6,757 nt of DNA from Nitrospirota bacterium (GTDB lineage Bacteria > Nitrospirota > Thermodesulfovibrionia > Thermodesulfovibrionales > JdFR-88), in contig JAKAMR010000109.1 of assembly GCA_021812785.1 (NCBI GenBank), positions 1 through 6,757 on the forward strand, written 5' to 3'. The stretch's first letter is position 1. Every line of letters begins with the position of its first letter. A program made the position numbers and the translations under genes. Below, piece after piece: positions 1 to 5,548 of this stretch. The notes beneath the pieces are model-generated. The model was not told where the DNA came from. It was given only the letters and a program-made list of their open reading frames with translations, and did no database searches.

Positions 1-25
1 CGTTAGGTTAATCAGAGAGATTTTT

Positions 26-898
26 TTAAAACTCTATTTTGCAGCCTGCCGTCCCATACTCGAACTGCCCGGGCATCTCGACCGACATTCTTTTTATGGC
101 CTCAAAACCGGTGCAGTGGATGGGGACAACCTTCCTCACGTTCAATCTTTTCAGCTCCGATATGGTCCTTTCTATCTTGCTTTCTCCCGCCGGCCCTATC
201 AGGTGAAATCCGCCTAAAACGCAAAATACTTCGTTTATGCCGGATATCCTTACAGCCTGCTCTATGGTGTTGATTATGCCGGCATGGCTGCATCCCGCGA
301 TGATGGCAAGCCCTTTTGGGGAGCTGATGACGACCCCCTGGTCATCCATTATGCTGTCCTGCTCCATCCCGCTTTCTCTTTGTATCCTGAACAGGTCCAA
401 CTCCTCCCATTTATGGGTCCTTTCCACCTGTCCCGTGGTCCAGATGCCCGGAACAAGCATGACCGGGCCCTTTTCGAACTCCACCCTGTCTTTGAGTTTC
501 TCATAACCGGGGCAGGTGAGGTCGAAGCTTGTCCCGGACGGAGTGACAAGATATCTTTTCAGGAAGGCGTCCGGGTGCGCAACGATCTTCCCGGGGAAAA
601 GCGAAAGCCCTCCGCTGTGGTCGTTGTGGCCGTGGGAGAGGACCACAACGTCTATGTCTTCGGGCTCAAGCCCGAGGAGCTTCAGGTTATGGGCCACCGC
701 AACTCCCGTGGCGCCCGTATCAACGAGGATTTTTTTGTCCCCGGACTCTATCAGAGCGGAGAACCCGTGCTCGGACAGGAAGCTTCTTTGCGGCCTGGAC
801 AGCCTGGCCACGAATTCGCTGCCCGGTATCAGTTCCATTACGGTATTGTCCACAAGGACCGTTACGGTCGCGCGGACGGGCCCCCAGCCTTCTTTCAT
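26..898 (-). CDS. MBL-fold metal-dependent hydrolase, COG1237 / RFAP-synthase-like group
   Basis: The product is a cytosolic metallo-beta-lactamase-fold protein of 290 aa, a usual length for this group, with no signal peptide. Seen in the sequence: an N-terminal strand ending in DTG (60-62); the metal-binding motif SHGHNDH (88-94, ligands H89, H91, D93, H94); GCSHAG (202-207, H205); GGFHL (229-233); and HCTG near the C-terminus (H261). This set, with HCTG in place of the usual last His motif, marks COG1237, which includes archaeal proteins described as 4-(beta-D-ribofuranosyl)aminobenzene 5'-phosphate synthases (methanopterin pathway). Bacterial members are mostly of unknown substrate, so I do not assign that reaction. 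An ATG at 961 would add 21 residues, but I chose 898 because AGGAAGG lies 6 bases before it, the first 21 residues of the longer form are lysine-rich and unlike the fold, and a promoter candidate would start the mRNA downstream of 961. It follows the pump genes on the same strand but may have its own promoter. The fold is certain, the substrate unknown. Confidence 0.9.
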   Translation of the reverse strand: MKEGWGPVRATVTVLVDNTVMELIPGSEFVARLSRPQRSFLSEHGFSALIESGDKKILVDTGATGVAVAHNLKLLGLEPEDIDVVVLSHGHNDHSGGLSLFPGKIVAHPDAFLKRYLVTPSGTSFDLTCPGYEKLKDRVEFEKGPVMLVPGIWTTGQVERTHKWEELDLFRIQRESGMEQDSIMDDQGVVISSPKGLAIIAGCSHAGIINTIEQAVRISGINEVFCVLGGFHLIGPAGESKIERTISELKRLNVRKVVPIHCTGFEAIKRMSVEMPGQFEYGTAGCKIEF

Positions 899-904
899 GA
901 CGTT

Positions 905-911
905 CCTTCCT
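905..911 (-). promoter_or_regulatory. Shine-Dalgarno site that decides the hydrolase start
   Basis: Read on the minus strand this is AGGAAGG, followed by a 6-base spacer AACGTC and then ATG at 898. The alternative ATG at 961 has no comparable purine-rich sequence at the right distance. This is the main reason for choosing the 290-residue form. Confidence 0.75.
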
Positions 912-961
912 GTGTGATGTTTTTTCTTTCCTTGAATATTTCCCTTTTTTGTGCCCGTCAT

Positions 962-990
962 AATTTATCGCTTCACGTCCCGCTTGTCAA
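962..990 (-). promoter_or_regulatory. Candidate sigma70-type promoter for the hydrolase gene
   Basis: On the minus strand there is a perfect -35 TTGACA (985-990), a spacer of exactly 17 bases (968-984) and a -10-like TAAATT (962-967; four of six matches, including the first two and last positions). The -35 begins just after the stop codon of the adaptor gene (994-996). A start of transcription near 955 would give a purine-rich leader of about 57 bases ending in the AGGAAGG ribosome site. It suggests the hydrolase can be expressed apart from the pump. It was found by eye, and a -10 with two mismatches leaves real doubt. Confidence 0.5.
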
Positions 991-993
991 AAT

Positions 994-2115
994 TCATTTG
1001 ACCGTCTGCCGGACCTGCACCTTTTCATTTTCAGCGATTCCGAAGCCGGGGGTCAGGACCACAAGCTGGCCCTCTTTCAGCCCGGAGCGGACCTGCACCA
1101 CTTTCCCGTTGCTGTAGAAGATGTCCACCGGTTTTATGTCCACCCTGTTTCCCTTCGCAACGACGGCCACAAAGTCTTTCCCGCCTCTTGCCAGGAGCGC
1201 GTCCGCCGGGACCTCCATATGGGGTTTTAATTTCAGGGCAAGGGAAACCCGGACAAAGCTGTCCGCAAGGATATAGCCTTTTTTATTGTCAAGGTCAAGT
1301 TCCACAAGCAGGGTCCTCGTTGCGGGGTCAAGCTGCCCGCTTGTCCTTGCCACCGCCGCTTTAAGCTTCAGGCCGGGATGCGCCACGTCGCAGACCAGGG
1401 CGGCATCTCCCACCCGCACGAAAGCGGCGTCCTTCTGGTCAACATAGACATAAACTCTCAGTTTGTCCGTCCTTGAAAGGTCCACCACGGGCAGAGCGGT
1501 CGTCTGCGCATTGACAGCGCTCTGGACAAGTGCTCCCGGGTCCGCAAAACGGGCGGTGACGGTTGCGGGAAAAGTGGCCCGCATTATCTCGTACCCCTTT
1601 TGCACCCTCAGGCTCCCGGCGGTCTCTTCGGCTATCCTGGCGGCGGCCTCGGCGTTGTCCGCGTCCTGCCTGGAGATGGAATTCTGCGGGACAAGGCTTT
1701 TGTCCCGCTCCGCAAGGATGCGCTTGTTTAGCGCGTCTGCAAGGGCCGCATCGTACTGGCGGTCCAGTTCGGGCGCCTCTATTACCGCTATTATTTGTCC
1801 CGCGCGCACATGGTCTCCCTTGTCCACCATGATCTCCTTAAGATAGCCGCTTACCTTGGAATAAAGCGTCACCTGGGCGTAGGGTCTTGCCTCGCCGGAA
1901 AGGAGCAGTGTGCGGATTCCCGAAGAGCGCTTAACGCGGGCCACGCGGACCTCAGGACCCATCCGGGCGGCCGCCTTCCTTTCGCGCACCTCCCGGCGTA
2001 TATAGCTCTGGCGCTTTACAAAGAGCGCGCCGGCCAGCAGCAGGGCGATAGCGATCAGCGCTATCCCGCTCAAAAACATGCGGCGCTCTCTGTTTTTTTT
2101 GTTTTTGCCGGGCAT
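994..2115 (-). CDS. RND efflux periplasmic adaptor subunit (HlyD/AcrA type)
   Basis: This 373-aa membrane fusion protein bridges the RND pump and the outer-membrane factor. Seen in order: a basic N-terminus (KNKKNRERR); one hydrophobic segment at about 14-33 with no lipobox cysteine, so it is probably an inner-membrane anchor rather than a cleaved signal; the first beta strands (55-90); a lipoyl half with VSGYLKEI and VDKGDHVRAGQ (88-107); an alpha-hairpin (about 115-175); the second lipoyl half ending TVTARFADPGALVQ (185-198); a beta-barrel (about 215-295); and a membrane-proximal C-terminal domain (300-373). The hairpin looks about two heptads shorter than usual, and the common FDG turn is FPA here. 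A second ATG (residue 13) lies right before the membrane segment. I kept the first because it supplies the positive charges expected on the cytoplasmic side and has AGGA 8 bases upstream. The gene starts 10 bases after the pump stop codon, which implies one transcript and probably translational coupling. Confidence 0.95.
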   Translation of the reverse strand: MPGKNKKNRERRMFLSGIALIAIALLLAGALFVKRQSYIRREVRERKAAARMGPEVRVARVKRSSGIRTLLLSGEARPYAQVTLYSKVSGYLKEIMVDKGDHVRAGQIIAVIEAPELDRQYDAALADALNKRILAERDKSLVPQNSISRQDADNAEAAARIAEETAGSLRVQKGYEIMRATFPATVTARFADPGALVQSAVNAQTTALPVVDLSRTDKLRVYVYVDQKDAAFVRVGDAALVCDVAHPGLKLKAAVARTSGQLDPATRTLLVELDLDNKKGYILADSFVRVSLALKLKPHMEVPADALLARGGKDFVAVVAKGNRVDIKPVDIFYSNGKVVQVRSGLKEGQLVVLTPGFGIAENEKVQVRQTVK

Positions 2116-2123
2116 CTCTGTTT

Positions 2124-2137
2124 TCCTATTCCTCCTT
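2124..2137 (-). promoter_or_regulatory. Ribosome-binding region of the adaptor gene, inside the pump's 3' end
   Basis: On the minus strand AAGGAGG (2131-2137) falls in the last Lys-Glu-Glu codons of the pump, and a second AGGA (2124-2127) overlaps the pump's TAG stop (2126-2128). The distances to the adaptor ATG are 15 and 8 bases. The stronger core is too far away to be optimal, so the nearer AGGA may be the one used. A ribosome finishing the pump would cover both, which favours coupled translation. Confidence 0.55.
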
Positions 2138-5100
2138 CGCGCGGCCTGGCGCTTCTCCTCTCATTTCCGCCTCGAACCTCTCATCCAGCAGATGTTTTGA
2201 TGGGGTCTTCGTCCGCATGAGCGTATAAATGACGGGCACCACGAAAAGCGTGAAAAGCGTTGCGGCCAGGAGCCCGCCTATAACGGCCCGGCCAAGCGGG
2301 GCATTCTGCTCGCCGCCTTCCCCCATGGCGAAAGCCATCGGGAGCATCCCCAGGACCATAGCCAGCGCGGTCATCAGCACGGGCCGGAGCCGCGTCCTGC
2401 CTGCCTCCAGCGCGGCCTCTTCCGGGGAGGCCCCCTTTTCCACCCTTATGTCGTTTGCGAAGCTCACAAGCAGTATCGAATTCGCGGTGGCGATGCCTAC
2501 AGCCATTATCGAGCCCATCAGGGACTCCACGTTGATCGTTGTGCCGGTAAGCGCAAGCATCCACAGGATGCCGGCCAGCGCGCCGGGGACAGCCATCATT
2601 ATGATGAACGGGTCTATCCAGGACTGAAAGAGCACCACCATCAGAAAATAGACCAGCAGGATGGCCAGGACAAGCCCCAGGCCAAGGCCCATGAAGGACT
2701 CCTCCATCACTTCGCTTTGCCCTCGCAGCCTGATGCTGATGCCAGGCGGAAGCGGATTGAGGGAGGCGATCTTTTTTTTGATGTCACCGGCGACGGACCC
2801 CAGGTCTCTTCCCTCAACGTTGGCCTCCACGTTAAGCACCCTCTGGACGGTGTAATGGTCAATGTTTTCCGCGCTTATCGTGTGGCGTACCGTGGCAAGG
2901 TCAGAGACGCTCCGGGCGGGGGCTTGCGGCGGGGCCGAAGGCGGAGGGGAATACGTGGGCTGGAGCAGAGCCTGGGTTCCGGTGGTAAGAGGCAGCGTGC
3001 GAAGGCTTTCTATGGAGTTCATCCGTTTTACCGGCACCTGGACGGCCACCGAGTAGTTCACGTTATTTTGCGGGTTCAGGTAAAAGGAGGGTGAAACAAG
3101 TATGCTTGAAGAAAGCGCTATCAGGGCGTTGCTGGCCACGTCCCTTTCATTAAGGCCCAGTCTGGCTGCGCGCGAGCGGTCCACATCCAACCGCAGGGAG
3201 GGGTAGTCCAGCACCTCGCGCAGATGCACGTCGGCAGTGCCGGGGATCTCCCGCATGGCATCCCTCATCCTGCGGGCATATTGGTACGAGCTGTCAAAAT
3301 CCATGCCCTCTATCTGCACGTCTATCGGGGCGGTGAGGCCGAAGTTCAGGACCTGGGTAATGATGTCGGCCGGCTCGAAATAGAAGCTGGACCCGGGGAA
3401 ATCGCGCGGCAATACCCGCCGCAGTTTGGCCATGTACGAGGCTGTGGGCTTATGCCCTTTTTTGAGCGCGATAAGTATCTCCGCATCCATGCCGCCAATG
3501 TTTTCGGTCTGCACGAAGGCCAGATTGTAATAGACCGGGACCCCTATCATGTCGTTGATCGTATCGATCTCCCGCGGCGGGATGATCTGCCGGATGCGCC
3601 GCTCGACCTGATCGGTCATCTTTTCGGTGTCCTCGATGCGTGTGCCTGAAGGGGCGCGGAAATGGAGCTTCATGAGCCCGGTGTCAACGTGAGGGAAGAA
3701 GTCCGTGCCGACGATGAAAACAAGCGTCAGGCTGAGGACGCAAAAGATGCCCGCGACGGCAAGGACAAAGGCCTGGTGGCCAAGGGCCGTCTCAAGCGAG
3801 CCGGTATATGCCCGCTGGAGACGCGAATATGCGCGGTCTCTCCAGGAGTTGAACTTCCCGGCAGCGCGTTTGAGCCTTCCCGCGGGCTTGCCGCCGCCGG
3901 TTTCCCCGTGGCGCTCTCCGGCTCCGAGCATCCGGAACAGCACCGGCACAAGGGTGCGCGAAAGGACATAAGAGGCCAGCATTGCAGTGACGACCGAAAG
4001 GGCAAGCGGGCCAAACAGGTATTTTGAAGCCCCGTACAGGAGCACTACGGGGAAAAACACGATGGATATGGAAAGCGTGGAGACGATCGCGGGGACGGCT
4101 ATCTGGCTGGACCCATCTACGACCGCCACGGTAAGCGGCTTTCCCGAGTCCCGGTTGCGGTGGATGTTCTCCACGGCGACCGTGGCATCGTCAACGAGCA
4201 TGCCCACGGCAAGCGCAAGGCCTCCAAGGGTCATGATATTGATGCTCTGGCCGCTTAAGTTGAGGCATATTATGGCCGTGAATATGGAAAGCGGTATCGA
4301 GGTGGACACAACCGCCATGCTGCGCCAGCTGCCTAAAAAAACAAGTATCATCAGAGAGACAAGAATGGTGGCCAGTATCGTCTCCCGCACAACCCCCGTG
4401 ATTGCAGCCCGAACGAAAGTGGACTGGTCGAAATCGATCTTAAGGTCCATCCCGTGAGGGGCGACCCGCTTTATCTGGGGCAGCGCAGCGCGTGTGGCGT
4501 CGACAACGGCTATCGTGGAGGCATCCGCGTGTTTCAGGATCGCCAGGTACGTGGCGCGCCTTCCATTGACCCTGACAATGTTGGTCTGTACGGCATAGCT
4601 GTCCGAGACGCGGGCCACATCTCCAAGGTAGACGGTGGCCCCTCCCACCACCTTTACCGGTATTCTTTTGAATTGGCTCAGAAGGAGCGGGCTGGAATTG
4701 GTGAGGACATTGTACTCCCGGTCGCCGATGCGGGCCGTCCCCGCGGGGATGATCACATTGGAGGACTGCAGGGCTGAAACCACATCGGCGGGCGAAAGCC
4801 CCCTGGCCGCCAGCGCTTCGGGGTCCGCATCCACCATGATCTGACGGATCTTCCCGCCGAAAGGGGCGGGCGTGGACAGGCCGGGGATGGTAAATAGCCG
4901 CACCCTGATGAAATTGAGGCCGTAGTCGAAGAGCTTTTCCTCCGGGATCGTCTTGCTGGAAATGGTAAGCTGGGCGACGGGCACATTTGAGGCATTGTAC
5001 TGGACGATCGTCGGCGGCTGCATGCCCGGTGGGGTTATCCTCAAAATGGTGCTTGAAACCGACGCTATCTGCGATATCGCGGAGCCTATGTTGCTGCCCG

Positions 5101-5392
5101 GCTGAAAATAGATCTTGAGCAGTCCCACGCCGGGGATGGACTCGGATTCGATCTTTGATATCCCGTTCACGGTCGTGGAATAGGCGCGCTCGCTTATGAT
5201 CACGACCCTGCGTTCCATGTCCTCGGAGGACAGGCCGGGGTAATTCCATACGACGATCACGACGGGGATGTTTATGGCCGGGAAGATGTCGACGATCATC
5301 CTGGACAGAGAGAGCGCGCCGAGCACAAGGATCAGGAGACATGCAACGGCAACGGTATATGGCCTGCGCAGGGCGAGACGGACTATCCACAT
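2126..5392 (-). CDS. RND efflux transporter permease, HAE1/AcrB type
   Basis: This 1088-aa proton-driven inner-membrane pump takes substrates from the periplasm or outer leaflet and passes them to the outer-membrane factor. It shows the duplicated RND plan: TM1 at 11-31, a large periplasmic loop (about 32-335), TM2-6 (about 336-487), a Gly/Lys/Arg-rich cytoplasmic linker (490-535), TM7 (about 540-562), a second periplasmic loop (563-896), and TM8-12 (about 897-1058). TM4 carries the acidic pair in GMLVDDATVAVEN (D401, D402), which points to HAE1 drug-type pumps rather than CzcA-type metal pumps. R1001 and T1008 align with AcrB Arg971 and Thr978, but the Lys940 position is A970. A proline-rich stretch (811-828) sits in the second periplasmic loop. 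The start is firm: the frame is closed by a stop at 5411-5413, and the membrane segment follows directly. The Shine-Dalgarno AAAGGA lies 11 bases upstream and may be hidden in a hairpin. The substrate cannot be inferred. Confidence 0.97.
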   Translation of the reverse strand: MWIVRLALRRPYTVAVACLLILVLGALSLSRMIVDIFPAINIPVVIVVWNYPGLSSEDMERRVVIISERAYSTTVNGISKIESESIPGVGLLKIYFQPGSNIGSAISQIASVSSTILRITPPGMQPPTIVQYNASNVPVAQLTISSKTIPEEKLFDYGLNFIRVRLFTIPGLSTPAPFGGKIRQIMVDADPEALAARGLSPADVVSALQSSNVIIPAGTARIGDREYNVLTNSSPLLLSQFKRIPVKVVGGATVYLGDVARVSDSYAVQTNIVRVNGRRATYLAILKHADASTIAVVDATRAALPQIKRVAPHGMDLKIDFDQSTFVRAAITGVVRETILATILVSLMILVFLGSWRSMAVVSTSIPLSIFTAIICLNLSGQSINIMTLGGLALAVGMLVDDATVAVENIHRNRDSGKPLTVAVVDGSSQIAVPAIVSTLSISIVFFPVVLLYGASKYLFGPLALSVVTAMLASYVLSRTLVPVLFRMLGAGERHGETGGGKPAGRLKRAAGKFNSWRDRAYSRLQRAYTGSLETALGHQAFVLAVAGIFCVLSLTLVFIVGTDFFPHVDTGLMKLHFRAPSGTRIEDTEKMTDQVERRIRQIIPPREIDTINDMIGVPVYYNLAFVQTENIGGMDAEILIALKKGHKPTASYMAKLRRVLPRDFPGSSFYFEPADIITQVLNFGLTAPIDVQIEGMDFDSSYQYARRMRDAMREIPGTADVHLREVLDYPSLRLDVDRSRAARLGLNERDVASNALIALSSSILVSPSFYLNPQNNVNYSVAVQVPVKRMNSIESLRTLPLTTGTQALLQPTYSPPPSAPPQAPARSVSDLATVRHTISAENIDHYTVQRVLNVEANVEGRDLGSVAGDIKKKIASLNPLPPGISIRLRGQSEVMEESFMGLGLGLVLAILLVYFLMVVLFQSWIDPFIIMMAVPGALAGILWMLALTGTTINVESLMGSIMAVGIATANSILLVSFANDIRVEKGASPEEAALEAGRTRLRPVLMTALAMVLGMLPMAFAMGEGGEQNAPLGRAVIGGLLAATLFTLFVVPVIYTLMRTKTPSKHLLDERFEAEMRGEAPGRAKEE

Positions 5393-5398
5393 TTTCGT

Positions 5399-5449
5399 GG
5401 GGGTCCTTTCTCATTATCAGGTCCCCGTAAATGAAAAATTTCCAGGGAC
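5399..5449 (-). promoter_or_regulatory. Pump-gene leader with two mutually exclusive hairpins around the Shine-Dalgarno
   Basis: Three segments of the minus-strand mRNA can pair in two ways. GUCCCUG (5443-5449) pairs with CGGGGAC (5421-5427): 7 base pairs, one of them G-U, with a 15-base loop. Alternatively GGGGACCU (5419-5426) pairs with AGGACCCC (5400-5407): 4 plus 3 base pairs around one A-A mismatch, with an 11-base loop. The second form captures AGG of the Shine-Dalgarno AAAGGA (5404-5409) that serves the pump ATG at 5392. The middle segment cannot do both, so the leader has a sequestering and a releasing form. The pairings are seen directly; any regulatory role is inference. Confidence 0.4.
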
Positions 5450-5479
5450 AGGATTTCGATTTTTTGGCGCAGAAGGAAA

Positions 5480-5495
5480 AATATCCGGCGATATT
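5480..5495 (-). other. AT-rich hairpin followed by a short U-run
   Basis: The sequence is a perfect 6-base inverted repeat, AATATC and GATATT, around a 4-base loop. On the minus strand the second arm runs straight into a stretch of T, giving GATATTTTTCC. It resembles a very weak intrinsic terminator or pause site between the outer-membrane factor and pump genes. The stem has only one G-C pair, so it would be unstable, and read-through into the pump is expected. Confidence 0.3.
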
Positions 5496-5504
5496 AAAAC
5501 GTTT

Positions 5505-5527
5505 GCACGCCGCGTGCCCTCTGTCAA
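5505..5527 (-). promoter_or_regulatory. Operator-like dyad beside an isolated TTGACA
   Basis: GCACGC-G-GCGTGC on the minus strand (5505-5517) is a perfect 6-base inverted repeat around one base, a form typical of binding sites for dimeric repressors. A consensus -35 TTGACA lies 4 bases upstream of it (5522-5527). The nearest -10-like sequence, TTTAAT (5493-5498), is 23 bases from the TTGACA, too far for an ordinary sigma70 promoter, and at 16-18 bases nothing resembles a -10. No regulator gene is visible in the window. I regard the dyad as a possible operator and the promoter as unproven. Confidence 0.3.
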
Positions 5528-5548
5528 GCTTTTGAGATGTACGGGCGC

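Noticed and set aside
21..27. Run of seven T at the left edge as a terminator
   Set aside because: There is no hairpin in the preceding visible bases, it is in the wrong orientation for the minus-strand hydrolase (it reads as a run of A), and it overlaps the hydrolase stop codon.
284..1117. Plus-strand open frame of 277 codons opposite the hydrolase and the end of the adaptor
   Set aside because: It is antisense to clear coding sequence, spans the intergenic gap, has low-complexity mixed composition and no recognisable domain; it looks like a chance frame in GC-rich DNA.
2229..4457. Several plus-strand frames of 64-156 codons opposite the pump
   Set aside because: All are complementary to conserved RND coding sequence and show no domains or convincing ribosome sites; they are shadows.
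4440..5414. Minus-strand open frame of 324 codons starting at an ATG 22 bases before the pump start
   Set aside because: It lies out of frame inside the pump gene, and its product is rich in Arg, His, Gly and Pro with no membrane segments. The pump frame carries all the family motifs.
5413..5418. GATAAT as a -10 box for the pump gene
   Set aside because: There is no -35-like hexamer 16-18 bases upstream, and a start from it would leave almost no leader before the Shine-Dalgarno.
5417..5527. Possible leader peptide of 36 codons from a TTG at 5525-5527 to TGA at 5417-5419, ending in three stops in a row (TGA TAA TGA)
   Set aside because: It has no ribosome-binding site before the TTG and no run of regulatory codons; the TTG is part of the TTGACA motif. 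The tandem stops look accidental.
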